Positions 47,159 through 57,736 of a stretch of DNA of 64,000 nt are shown one piece after another; within the stretch, counting starts at the first letter, position 1, and each line of letters starts with the position of its first letter. The DNA comes from Thelonectria olida (Eukaryota > Ascomycota > Sordariomycetes > Hypocreales > Nectriaceae): positions 1,472,001-1,536,000 of the forward strand of contig JAGPYM010000008.1 in assembly GCA_020736575.1 (NCBI GenBank), read 5' to 3'. The notes under the pieces are model-generated. The model saw only the letters and a list, made by a program, of their open reading frames with translations. It was not told where the DNA came from and did no database searches. The position numbers and the translations under genes are program-made.

Positions 47159-48049
47159 ATGGCCGCCGCAGCAAGGGCACTCGGCTGGATGTACCGCATG
47201 GCGGTGCCAGCTTCCGCTGCTGTCTTCATTGGCAGCCAGGCCATCTACGATGTCAAGGGCGGCTCCCGTGCTGTTATCTTCGATCGTTTGTCTGGTGTGA
47301 AGGAGACTGTATCAAACGAGGGAACGCACTTCCTTGTCCCTTGGCTCCAGAAGGCCATCATCTTCGATGTGCGGACGAAGCCCAGAAATATTGCCACCAC
47401 TACTGGCAGCAAGGATTTGCAGATGGTCAGCTTGACGCTGCGAGTACTACACCGTCCCAACGTCCAGGCTCTCCCCAAGATTTACCAGGTAAGCTCTTTC
47501 CTCTGGTATCACTTTTGCTTCAGATGCTAACATGTCGTCTAGAACCTCGGCGTTGACTACGATGAGCGAGTCCTCCCTTCTATCGGAAACGAAGTCCTCA
47601 AGTCCATCGTCGCCCAGTTCGACGCCGCCGAGCTCATCACCCAGCGTGAGGCCATCTCGGACCGCATCCGCGAGGACCTGACCCGTCGCGCTTCTGAGTT
47701 CAACATTGCCCTCGAGGATGTGTCCATCACCCACATGACCTTTGGTCGTGAATTCACAAAGGCCGTCGAGCAGAAGCAGATTGCCCAGCAAGACGCCGAG
47801 CGGGCTCGCTTCATTGTTGAGCGTGCTGAGCAGGAACGCCAGGCCAACGTCATCCGCGCCGAGGGCGAGTCTGAGAGCGCTGACGCCATCAGCAAGGCCA
47901 TTGCCAAGGCCGGCGACGGTCTCATCCAGATCCGAAAGATTGAGGCGAGCAGGGAGATTGCGGCGACCTTGTCGACGAACCCCAACGTGGCGTACCTGCC
48001 TGGTGGCAAGCAAGGCGGCCAGTACCTGTTGTCGGTGGGCAAGGCTTGA
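47159..48049 (+). CDS. PHB1: Prohibitin 1
   Basis: Two exons (47159-47488, 47543-48049) splice to 837 nt, 278 aa, near the standard length. A short N-terminal hydrophobic anchor ([19 protein letters not shown]) precedes the SPFH/Band 7 domain ([64 protein letters not shown]) and the C-terminal coiled coil ([18 protein letters not shown]). PHB1 forms ring complexes with PHB2 in the mitochondrial inner membrane, acting as scaffold and regulating m-AAA protease access. PHB2 is not in this window. The intron lies between KIYQ and [10 protein letters not shown]. Confidence 0.96.
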
Positions 48050-48478
48050 GAAAACAAAAGACGTGTATACCTAAATTAATGTTTCGGCATGGGAACTCCC
48101 CACTTATAGTTGGTGATGCGGATAGCCCATCGTTTACCAACCATGTATTTCTAGAAAAGGCTCCGAATGGGAAGACCGTTCCTATCTCATATTGGTCTCA
48201 TGTCTTGGTGACATCTGTTTGGAACTCGACTGAGGGTATGATTTGCTTGACATGTTTGAACAATGCCTTCTGGGTTATGAAGGATGTAGTTGCTATTACA
48301 GCAGGATCTGGGAAACCTTTCTCTGCAGTTTTCATACCAGAGCAATGCGTTATCAAGATAAATCAATGAGGTGATGATGAAACGAACCGCGTCAAAAAGG
48401 TGTTGAGTTGCCTCCACTACATTTGGGCAGGCTCAGGCACAAAGATGGCCTTCTGATTATCTATGGAATAACATTGAC
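48050..48478. other. Convergent intergenic region
   Basis: This holds the 3' ends of PHB1 (+) and the REX3-type gene (-). No other feature is seen. Confidence 0.5.
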
Positions 48479-50419
48479 CTAAGTCTCGATGAATTCCTCC
48501 GTCAAACCCCCTTCTTTGTTGAGGTCCTTCTTGGGGTCGATGAAGTCCCCGTCCACTAGTTTCCAACCGTTCAGCTGCATGTCCCTCCACAAATGCTTCA
48601 CCTTCAGTCGGACTAGGTCACCGGCAGCTCTCGCATCCTCGGCCGAGTCGTGCCCTAGCATCTTGGGCCCAGTCTCCTGCTGAATCTTCCGATCGAGATG
48701 GGCGTCCATGAGATGCTTGAGCCCGTATCGATACGGCAGACCGGCCTTGTGAGGATACAGCAGGACTGTGTCGATGATGGTCGGGTGGACGATGCGGACG
48801 GCGTTGAGGTCGTTTTCCAGACCGTGTCCGATGAGCGGGGTGGTAGGTGAGATGAGGGAGAAGAGGAGATCTCGGGCAACTTCGGGCGAAGAGACGATCT
48901 TGAGCTTCTTCTTAATCGGCTTGATCTCGCCAGCTTCACTGCCGCCTTCGTCGCCGCTCTTAGCAGGCTTCAGGCCGTCGTCCACGGTCCAAGGTTCCGC
49001 TTGCGCCAAGTCATCGGGCCAGACGCCCGAGTAGCGGGAGTTGAGGTCGAGGATTTCTCCGACCGGCCGCACGAGAATATCAAGGAGCTCTTCTCCCGTT
49101 GGCCAGGACGTGGCTGTCAACCGAATGAGCTCCATGCCGTAGACGGTGTAGCCCATTTCGCAGTCAAAGGCAACAGCACGATCTGAAGGGGCCAGAGGGT
49201 TCTGTGGTGTCTCGGCAAAGTTGAGGACCGAAGCCAGTCTCTTTGGGTCCGAGGTCTTGAAGACGTGATGGTCGTCGGTGTAGCAGCCGATGGAGTCGCC
49301 GACGTCTTCTCCGCAGCACAGGTATCGCTTAGGTCGTCTGGATAGATCGCCGGGAGCTTTAGGTGCGAGGTAAGTCTTGCCCCAGTGGAACGTACACGAT
49401 CCCGTGGATGTGAGAGCGCCGTCTTCTTCACGTCTCCCCGGGAAGACCTGGAACCGCTGCTGACACCGGTCGCACTTCTCCCACCCCTTAGAGGCCTCGA
49501 CACCTTGCCTTGCTTTCTCAATGGCTTCATCAGACGGGACGGCGGGGACATAGCCATGATTGGAAAGCTCATCGATAGGTGTGAGGAGGCGTCTGGCAAG
49601 TTCAAGTTCTTGCAAAGATGTGAGTCCAGTTTCCAGTTTCTTTGGGGGCTCAGGGGCGCCGTCCTCAGTTTGCTGCTTCTTCATTTCGTCCTTGAGCTCC
49701 TCTTTCCAAGCGTCGACTTTCATCCGCTTGTACTGCATAACCATGTTCTTCATAACGTTGGAGTAAACTGCTGTCCTGTGGAGGCCGGTATGCTCCTCTT
49801 TGTCGAGTGCTCGGACGATGAGGTCTTGATCGGATAGAATGAGATCCTTCTCGTCGTCCTTGGGAGCCTTCTTAACCTCGTTGTTGAGACGGGTGAACTC
49901 TGAGTGAAGCATCTTGACCAAACGAATACGGATCTCATGACTGGCTGGGTTCTTCTTCATCAATCGGGGGTTGAGTGATTCGATTTTCTTTGGCTTGGGC
50001 TGAGCGGCTTTGGTGGGTAGTGAGGGACGTGATTGACTGCTTGAAGAGGGATGCCTTGAGGCTAGAGCAGAGGAACTCGAGGATGGAGTGGCTTGATGTT
50101 GGACTGGGGACGGAACTTTTTTCTTCATAGGCGGAGGCGAGACTGGGCGAGTGGCAGATTCTGGCTTGGTGGATGATACACGGTTGGAATTGGCAGCTGT
50201 TTTGGTTTCAGAGGGTGAGGTAGGATCTGTCCTGACACGCTTCCGTGGTCCGTCCTGGTCTGCTAATGAGTCTTGCAGGCCATTCTTTCGCGAAGCTGGC
50301 TTTTCAGGCACAGAAGGTGCTGGAGCAGGAGGCTGGTCACTCTCATGGCCAAAGATGCAATGAAAAGCGGTGCATTTGTTGCCAGCTGGACACGGGATGT
50401 GCTTGAGTGAGAGACTCAT
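48479..50419 (-). CDS. REX3: RNA exonuclease 3-type DEDDh exonuclease
   Basis: A single exon of 646 codons. The N-terminus has a CCCH-like zinc finger, CPAGNKCTAFHCIFGH (CX5CX4CX3H). After a Ser/Pro-rich region comes a helical middle part. The C-terminal ~220 residues are an RNase T/DEDDh exonuclease domain: FDCEMGYTVYGMELIRLT (DxE), LIGHGLENDLNAVR, and HDSAEDARAAGDL with the His and last Asp. By family it trims the 3' ends of small RNAs such as MRP RNA in yeast. Fungal Rex3 proteins with this zinc finger plus exonuclease layout have similar length. An acidic insert sits between motifs I and II. Confidence 0.9.
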   Translation of the reverse strand: MSLSLKHIPCPAGNKCTAFHCIFGHESDQPPAPAPSVPEKPASRKNGLQDSLADQDGPRKRVRTDPTSPSETKTAANSNRVSSTKPESATRPVSPPPMKKKVPSPVQHQATPSSSSSALASRHPSSSSQSRPSLPTKAAQPKPKKIESLNPRLMKKNPASHEIRIRLVKMLHSEFTRLNNEVKKAPKDDEKDLILSDQDLIVRALDKEEHTGLHRTAVYSNVMKNMVMQYKRMKVDAWKEELKDEMKKQQTEDGAPEPPKKLETGLTSLQELELARRLLTPIDELSNHGYVPAVPSDEAIEKARQGVEASKGWEKCDRCQQRFQVFPGRREEDGALTSTGSCTFHWGKTYLAPKAPGDLSRRPKRYLCCGEDVGDSIGCYTDDHHVFKTSDPKRLASVLNFAETPQNPLAPSDRAVAFDCEMGYTVYGMELIRLTATSWPTGEELLDILVRPVGEILDLNSRYSGVWPDDLAQAEPWTVDDGLKPAKSGDEGGSEAGEIKPIKKKLKIVSSPEVARDLLFSLISPTTPLIGHGLENDLNAVRIVHPTIIDTVLLYPHKAGLPYRYGLKHLMDAHLDRKIQQETGPKMLGHDSAEDARAAGDLVRLKVKHLWRDMQLNGWKLVDGDFIDPKKDLNKEGGLTEEFIET

Positions 50420-52021
50420 GGTAACGGATGTTGGTCCAGGGCTCCTCGGGGGCTAGGCTGGGTTTACCTTTCCGTGATGCTGGCCCTCGATTGCGTATTG
50501 GGCATGGTTTTGTTCAGGATGGTGGAGTGTGTGATTCTTGAGCGAATGATGAAAGCGATGATGAGATTGGCGTGTAACCTACAGCGACTCTGTGAGAGTG
50601 AGCGAAGCTGGGTTGCCACCTCGCAAGAGCTATCTTGCCGATGAAGGGCTATGAAGCTGTAACCGGTGATGCAGGGAGACGGCGATACTTGACGCGTTTG
50701 AAGCTCTGGCTAATGTGATTGAATTAGAGACGGAGAGCCGGCGCGTTTGTATCGGTCTTAGAGACGTTGGTGATAGTTTGGTAACAATGCGAGTTGAATG
50801 AGGTTAGGTTGTTCAGCCCAGGAACATCCGTACGTGAGTACTGAGCCTAGGCCTGAGGCACGTTGGCCCAGGCACCCTAAAACCCCCTAAAATTAGGGAG
50901 GAACGGGACGCTAAATTCTCCAGTACTGCCCGTTAATGGATCCCCTAAGCAGGGGACAAATTACACCGCAGACTCTGGCCTAAAACCCCATACTAATTCT
51001 TGACATTCTGCGGTGCTTTTTGTCCCCCGCTTGATCGCTTCACCTTCATCCATGCGAGCGATGCGACAGCGAAAGGCCCACACACACAGCAACACCCCAC
51101 CAAAGTCTGGCCGCTACAGCACGATTCAAGAGATGCGGCTTATGGAAAGATGGAGATGCTACAGTCTCAGCGTCATTACGTCCAACTCCGATCAACACCA
51201 TCTCGCTGCATGTAATTGTAACTGTGCCTAGAGGTTGGGAATATTTGCTTTGATGAGGGATACAAAGCGTGACGTCATTCTTTCTGGGCAATGCTAAGCT
51301 GCGCCATGTCAAGATTGATAACTGTGTGCGTTGGAGAACGAATACTACAACATCCATGTCGGAATTCAGCTATTGAAGCCCGTTATCAACCATTACCTAT
51401 CCTCGCACGACATCGTACTGGGTAGTTGAACTTGTGCCGTCTCATTACAGTTCGCGCCAAGTTGTCGGGCCTCTATCATTGGCGGGTATGTTTATCTAGG
51501 CTCGATTGCAAGAGGAGTCGTTATCTTGGTATGCTTTTTGGTCTCTTGTCTTATCTCGCTCGTCTTGGAGTCTCGGTCATCGCTATAAAGCCCCCTCGTT
51601 CTCTTGTGCTCGCGTGCCTCTTCTGTTTTTGTCCTGTTTGCACTTTGTGACACGCAAGCGCATACATACACACGGAAACGCCGAAGCAAACGACATCAAT
51701 TCAGCCTTGGAGAGAAACGCAAAAGCGTAAGCCGGCTGCCTTGTCGTAATTACGCCTCTTGCATACGACTTACAAGACTCTCTGCTCATTTACACGTGGC
51801 GGGTCCTGCAGCAAAGGCATCGGCCCCTGGCGCAACCTTCTCCCCGAGACTCCGATTGACAGATTGTTGGGGCTGCGCATCTCCTGAGTGTCCCGGACTT
51901 AGACGGGGCTAATAGAAGGAGACCATCGTTTTTTTCTCCATTTATTCGGCTGGTTTCCTGACCATCATTCATTAATTCTTGACGTCCATTTTCTCCCTTC
52001 TCCTTAGACTCATCTTCCATC
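50420..52021. other. Divergent intergenic region between REX3 and the lipase gene
   Basis: This contains both promoters. At 50885-50898 the sequence reads CCCTAA-AA-TTAGGG, two telomere-type hexamers in inverted orientation. No coding frame has a known domain. Confidence 0.5.
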
Positions 52022-53482
52022 ATGACTGCTTCCGCTATCCCTCCAGAAGTTGCCGGCGGCAGCCCTCATGCTGACCACCTCTGTGTCCTGGTCCACGGTG
52101 TAAGCCACAACCACCCGATCTGGTATACGTCATGATAGGTGGCTAACATGCACCAACGCAGCTTTGGGGTAATCCCACCCACATGCGCAACATTGCGAAA
52201 TCGCTTCGAGATCAACATTCACGCGACGAACTCTACCTCCTCCTTGCCAAGCAAAACAGCGGCAGCTTTACCTACGATGGCGTCGAGCGCGGCGGCGAGC
52301 GCGTATGCGCCGAGATTGAGCAGGAGATCCGCGAGATTGAGAGCCGAGGTGGGAAGATCACTAAGCTCAGCATCGTTGGCTATTCTCTTGGAGGCTTGAT
52401 CTCGCGTTATGCCGTTGGACTGCTTTATGCAAAGGGACTTCTCGATACCGTCGAGTGCATGGTAGGTCCTACCCGTCCAAACCCAGGCTGGCCGGTAACA
52501 TCCATCACTAACGCGACGTTCCCAGAACTTTGCGACTTTCGCGAGCCCCCATCTCGGCGTCCGAACCCCCCTCAAGGGCTGGCACAACCACGTCTGGAAC
52601 GTTCTGGGTGCCAGGACATTGTCCATGTCGGGACGACAGCTCTTTACCATCGACAAGTTCCGCGATACCGAACGTCCGCTGTTCTCCGTTCTAGCCGATC
52701 CCAATTCCATCTTCATGTCCGGCTTGCGCAAGTTCAAGCGACACACGCTCTACGCCAACATTGTCAACGATCGAAGCGCCGTTTACTACACGACCGGTAT
52801 ACAGAAGACGGATCCCTTCACGGACATGGACAAAGTCAAGGTCAACTTCCTCAAGGGCTATGAAGGTGTTATTCTGGACCCCAAGAACCCCGTGGCTCCG
52901 CGTCCCAAGGTTCTGAAACCCACGTCCATTTCTACGATTTCGGCGGCCGCACTGAAGTGGGTGAAGCGCATCCCCTTCATGTTGACGGTGGCTGTCTTTG
53001 TGCCGATTGGTGTGGTCGCCTTCCTCATCAACTCGGTTATTCAGACGGCGCGCAGTTCCAGCCGGATCAAGCTGCACGAGACTGGCAAAGCGGGCCTGAA
53101 CATTGAAGAGTACCGCATGTCAGTTTGGATCAAGGAGATTCGCGAGGAGGTCGAACACGCCTACGAGGCGCTCAACAGCTCACAGAACCAAGAGTACCTG
53201 GCTACTGAGGACGAGGAAGACGAGGACTTGGATGCCGAGGATCGGAGACTGTTACGACGTGAGCGTAGACTTTCGATCCCTGCGCAGCCCACCCTGGCTC
53301 TTGCACCGTACCAGTTCGAGATGGTCGAGAATCTCGACTCGGTAGGCTGGCGCAAGTATCCTGTGTGGATTCAGAACCACCGTCACAGCCACGCGGCCAT
53401 CATTGTGCGGATGGATAAGAAATCGTTTGAAGAGGGTCTTGTGGTGTTGAAGCACTTTGCCGGGGATGAGTTTTTGGTTTAG
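52022..53482 (+). CDS. Rog1/DUF676-type serine lipase
   Basis: Three exons (52022-52099, 52162-52461, 52526-53482) splice to 1335 nt, 444 aa. HLCVLVHGLWGNPTHMRNIA gives the oxyanion HG motif, and IVGYSLGGLISRYAVGLL holds the nucleophile Ser (about 101) in GxSxG. FATFASPHLGVRTPLKG and the later NDRSAVYY segment are typical of the fungal DUF676/Rog1 lipases. A hydrophobic helix near residue 290 (IPFMLTVAVFVPIGVVAFLI) suggests membrane association. Members hydrolyse acylglycerols or phospholipids; in yeast Rog1 is a monoacylglycerol lipase. A later NHRHSHAAIIVRM segment may supply the catalytic His. Both introns are short with clear CTAAC branch sites. Confidence 0.88.
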
Positions 53483-54626
53483 GAAGGGATCTTTGTTGTT
53501 AGTTTCCTCGGTTTTGGGTATAAAGCGCTGCTATGGCGTTGGCAATGGGTTCATGTGAGCGATGTTGTATGAGATATGATTACTTCGTCGAGGGTAGGTG
53601 GCGTTTGTGTTTCTGTCCATTGGTTGAGACTTGGTAGATGTAATTGGATAATAAACTGTAGACTTGAAGTTTTATTTTCATGTGATCAATGTATGGCATA
53701 ATATTCCCATGCAGATTGAGATGGTGATTTTGTTGGGGAACTCCGATGGCTTACACGCCGAGAACATGCGATGTGGACTGAGACGTCGAGTGTGTAAGGG
53801 TGCACGGATCAGTGCGGACAAGGGTGAAACAATGCGGCTCATCGAAGATCACGAGATGGTTGCAGAAGAAGAAAAGAAGAGGTAGGTAAAACGAATCGAT
53901 GACGGTGTTGTGTGCGCCGTGCTGCCTCGTGAGCTCGTCCACCAAGGTGTCGACGTAGCAGCGTAAATGAAATCACGTGCCAATGGCCACACTCGCCCGC
54001 TCAGATGAGCCGACGATGCTCTGAACTTCTCATGCCCCCTCACCTTGCGCCAATCACGGAGCTCCGAGAAAAGAAAGCCACAGAAAGGTTCGGCCGATCG
54101 ACTCGGACATGATTGGCCGAAGTGCACCACCCGCATGCTAATCATCCGATTTGATTGATCCGTTCTCCTTCTTCTCTCTTCTCTCACACCCTCCTCCGAG
54201 TCCTGCGTCCTCCCCCTCACGCACTCCCCCCGGGGAATAAGGTCAAGGCTTGTCGAGGTCGCGAGAATATCTTCCCTTTTTCTCTTCATTCCCTCTTCGT
54301 TACTATCCTCATCATCTCCGTGTGCTTACTACCCCCTCCTCTCTCGCGGCCCGACATAGCTACGAGTCTTTTCCTTGGTCGGTCCCTCGGCTTCGGTTTT
54401 TTTGCTTGGGTTTGGTGTTGTCCCGAGCGCCCCGGCTCAATTTTCCACCACCAGCCACCCTCGACGATATATCCGAAAGGATATAGAGCAACTCGCTCCA
54501 GTTCGAGAGCATCGGTTTGGGCCTACAGCTCCGGACCCCATCTTCATTCGACTCAATTGGCACCCGTGCCTCTTCGCCTTCCTCGTCCATTCTTCTCGCG
54601 AGCTTGCTAGCTCACCCACCGCGACA
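53483..54626. other. Intergenic region and C/T-rich leader of the PRELI gene
   Basis: The lipase 3' end, a spacer, and a strongly pyrimidine-rich leader (about 54160-54600). No gene is supported. Confidence 0.5.
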
Positions 54627-55316
54627 ATGGTTCTTACGCACACCACCAACCACACCTACTCTCATCCTTTTCCGACCGTCACCCTCGCCTTCTTCCTCCG
54701 CTACTCCTCTCCTCAGCTCAATCCCTTCGCCTCCCATGTCTTGAGCACCGACACAATCGACAGCTTTGTCGACCCCAAAACCAACCGTCTCCACACCAAG
54801 CGGATCCACCTCAAGAAGAGCCGCATGCCGGCTGCCGTGTACAAGCTCCTCCCCAAGAGTGTGACCGGTGGCGGTACCGGCGAGAAGGCCTCGTACGTTC
54901 TCGAGACGAGTGTTGTCGACATCAAGGAGGGATGGATGAAAACTGAGAGCCGAAACCTCAACTTCACTGGTGTGTTATCCATCACGGAGAAGCAGGAGTT
55001 TTGCGTCCCCACTGAGCTCCAGAACACGAGTGAGACGGATGTCACAACAATGGTCGTGTTCAAGTCAAGACTAGGGGAGAAGCTACGAGGCAAACTGGGT
55101 CAAGTCCAGGAGGATGGCTGGCTCTCTGGTATCATGGGCGGCTGGGGTACGAAGGGAATTCAACGAAGCATTGAGAGCCTCGCATCAACCAAAACCCAAG
55201 ACCAACTTTACAAGAGCCGTGATGGCATGCGGCTAGTCCTTGAGCGACTACGCAATAACGGGGTCATGAGCGTCCTCGAGACCCTACGGAGGGAACGACA
55301 GCGACAACTTGTCTGA
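54627..55316 (+). CDS. PRELI/MSF1-domain mitochondrial lipid-transfer protein (Ups family)
   Basis: A single exon of 229 codons, starting at the ATG that begins the domain (MVLTHTTNHTYSHPFPTVTL). Residues 1-180 match the PRELI/MSF1 fold: YSHPFPTVTLAFFLRY, ASHVLSTDTIDSFVDP, RLHTKRIHLKKSRMPAAVY and ETSVVDIKEGWMKTESRNLN. Ups1/Ups2 proteins carry phosphatidic acid or phosphatidylserine across the mitochondrial intermembrane space with Mdm35. The DTIDSFVDPKTNRLHTKR pattern looks closer to Ups2/Ups3 than Ups1, but I cannot decide by eye. The C-terminus is a charged helix. Upstream codons in the same frame belong to the leader. Confidence 0.88.
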   Translation: MVLTHTTNHTYSHPFPTVTLAFFLRYSSPQLNPFASHVLSTDTIDSFVDPKTNRLHTKRIHLKKSRMPAAVYKLLPKSVTGGGTGEKASYVLETSVVDIKEGWMKTESRNLNFTGVLSITEKQEFCVPTELQNTSETDVTTMVVFKSRLGEKLRGKLGQVQEDGWLSGIMGGWGTKGIQRSIESLASTKTQDQLYKSRDGMRLVLERLRNNGVMSVLETLRRERQRQLV

Positions 55317-55971
55317 TTATACACCTACAGTACGATTTACCTGTAACAACGAACCATGTACACGGCGCAACAAGGACTTGACTTTGGGGACCTACCGATG
55401 TCCCACCACTTTCCGACATTCACGACGATTCAACCCTGTACTTGTATTACTATTACCAAATTATACTTCTAGCCCGGCGCTCAGTGTCATTTTTACGATT
55501 GGAGTCGCACACGGAGAAACGAGAACGAGGAAGGAGACTGGCCAAGGCAAAAATAGGTGCTGGATCTGGCCGACTGCTGATGGGGAAAAGCAAACCGGAA
55601 CGAGCGTGTATTGACACGATGGAACGCTTCACAGCAAGCGTGTGGAATCCCCTCTCTTGTGATAACTAGAAAAATATCGCACGGAATAGGAATGAAAACC
55701 GCGTATGAACTCGAAAGAGATTCCACACAATGTGTCCTTGATTCCCCTAGAAGCTTGCCAACGTGGGTAGCTTGACCAGAGCCTCCAAAGCTTGAGTGGC
55801 GAACCTGGTCGACCTCTGCCAGTGCAACTGTGCTGGGCACGTGGACGTTCCATGGCAAAAGCTCCCACGAAGTCAATGTGTGGCGAATTCCCTTTGGCCC
55901 AATCCCACGTGAACGAGTGATGATCTGCACCCTATTCAGTTATCACTTCATTGGTTAGACTCTCTTAGGGT

Positions 55972-56043
55972 GAGGTTAGGAGCAGGGTTAGGGATGAGGT
56001 TCAGATTGAGGTTTAGACTGAGGTTAGGAGTGAGGTTATGATG
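55972..56043 (+). repeat. 12-bp telomere-like minisatellite, six units
   Basis: Six consecutive 12-bp units of consensus GAGGTTAGGANT: GAGGTTAGGAGC, AGGGTTAGGGAT, GAGGTTCAGATT, GAGGTTTAGACT, GAGGTTAGGAGT, GAGGTTATGATG. A CTTAGGGT precedes them. The core GGTTAGG resembles the TTAGGG telomere repeat of filamentous fungi, but the 12-bp period shows a distinct minisatellite or an old, diverged interstitial telomeric tract. Confidence 0.85.
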
Positions 56044-56454
56044 GCGGTAGCATGGGAGAACTTGGATGTCGATTATCTATTCAAGGCCGTGGCCATCACT
56101 CCCACCCTTCCGCCATCCCCGCCGCCCTTCTTCTTCTCCTCTTGGTTGCACCCCCCCGTTGGCCTTCTTGCGCCGGCCCCGCTTGGTTAGTATTGGTTGC
56201 ATTGCCCGGCCCTGCTTTCATGTTAGTACCTGGTTGTTGCACTCGACCTTACTACCTAAGTCATCCACTTCCCACATCGAATACGGTCCCCGGAGTGAAC
56301 ATAGTTTAGCCCCCCGTGACGAACCGAATACGACCGGCTATAGATATGTGAATACTTCGTAGGTAGAATGAAGTGTAATGAGTAGAGCTTACTTACGTGC
56401 CATCAATCACCTTGGTTGTGCCCCCACCGGCCACAGAAGCCACATATGGGTCTT

Positions 56455-56585
56455 TTGGTTGTTATCCCCCCGGAGGGCGAGTTGCCATCACCTGGCTTGG
56501 TTTTCTTCCCCCTCCGGAGGGTGGGTTGCTAACGGATTCGTACCTATGGTTTGGTTGTTTGCCCTTCGGGTCGGGGAGTTGCCGT
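56455..56585 (+). repeat. TTGGTT-hairpin-GTTGC repeat units
   Basis: Three successive units begin at 56455, 56497 and 56551 with TTGGTT, pass through a GC-rich self-complementary core (CCCCCCGGAGGG, CCCTCCGGAGGG, CCCTTCGGGTCGGGG) and end in GTTGCC/GTTGCT. The middle core at 56510-56521 is a perfect 12-bp palindrome. Further TTGGTT starts occur at about 56142, 56183, 56194 and 56412. Confidence 0.7.
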
Positions 56586-56930
56586 CTATTGTTATTGGGC
56601 AGAACGGAGACTCGACGTGACTAAATACCATTGCGACAAAGGGGCGAGCAGAACAGGAAGAAGTATAATGTTGCCACTTGTTCGTTTGTTGTGTTATTGA
56701 AAGAGAGAAAAGAAAAGAAAAGGCCGAACCGAATAGGAAAGAGTAGAAAACCCAAGGCCGCATGAGGCGCTATTGGAGAAAGCAATCACGAATTACCTAG
56801 GGGAGCAGAAGCTTCCTTCCTTCAGTTCACCAACTTGGGCAGGTACCGATGACCGAAGGTCGACTCCTGCTGTAGATCGATATCTCAACCAGCCTTTCGA
56901 CCAGACAAGGCGGGAACTTACGTACCTAGG
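56490..56930 (+). repeat. Dispersed repeat, copy B
   Basis: Counterpart of the copy at 31640-31900. The shared order of landmarks (TTGGTTTTCTTC, TTGAAAGAG, AAGAAAAGAAAAG-GGCC, CAATCACGAAT, CTTCAGTTCAC, AAGGTCGACTCCTGC, CAGCCTTTC) argues for common descent. It is longer than copy A because it holds more TTGGTT-hairpin units. No open frame resembles a transposase, gag or pol. Confidence 0.6.
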
Positions 56931-57736
56931 TCTAACCCAACAGTACTGAGCAGGTCGATATTTTGAGTCACAATACCATGGCTGGATTTCCATTTGTCCA
57001 TATCAATTGAAGAGCCTGCAGCCGTAGGCCTAGAGTATCTAGGCTACTGTGCCTGTGGGAACTAGGAAATGTAAGTCATTGATAACGCTTGACGTATTTT
57101 TTTTTTAAAAGTCACCGCCAGAAACTCTTGGAGCCTGTGAGGCTTCAGCGTTCCCTGTGCGTATTATGGCTGAGCGAACCCCCTTTAAGACAAGAATAGA
57201 TGGCAGCAGAAAAGTGTATCCCGCCTGTGTAGGTACATGGCTGTATAAACCTATAAGATGGAAACTAAGAGTTCCATGTCACACTGCGGAATCCACGGTT
57301 CCAACGAGGTCCTCTTTGTCAGCTGCCACTGCGAGGGCCCTCAAGTCGCGCATACTAGCCCACGATGGAAGCTCAGATGCTTGGAAATGTCGACGTGGGA
57401 AAACAACATGGTCTGCAGACCAGTCGAGCAGGTATATGCGCCAATCGCATGCCTGGATAAGAAATAACACATGTATGTTGCTGACCATTAGTTCGTCTGC
57501 AGTTACCTGTTGTAGAAATACGGCAATCCCCGTGATTGTCTCTCAACCATGACTGATCACCGCCTGTAGAACGTTTTCATTTGGCCATTCGCGAGTCGTC
57601 CAACCTCACATCCCAAATACCAAGCCTCCAACCTTCTTCAAGCCAATTTCTCTCCCCTCTTCCGCCAGACGCATTTAGCACTTCACCAAATAAGAAACAC
57701 CGACTCGCATCGACTATCGAAATCGAGCCTTAAATT

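Larger units (their letters stand above)
55317..57736. other. Gene-poor, repeat-bearing region
   Basis: No supported gene. It contains a 12-bp minisatellite (55972-56043), several TTGGTT-hairpin units (56140-56585) and copy B of a dispersed repeat (56490-56930). T-runs occur near 57097. The listed repeats explain part of it; the rest is undistinguished. Confidence 0.55.
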
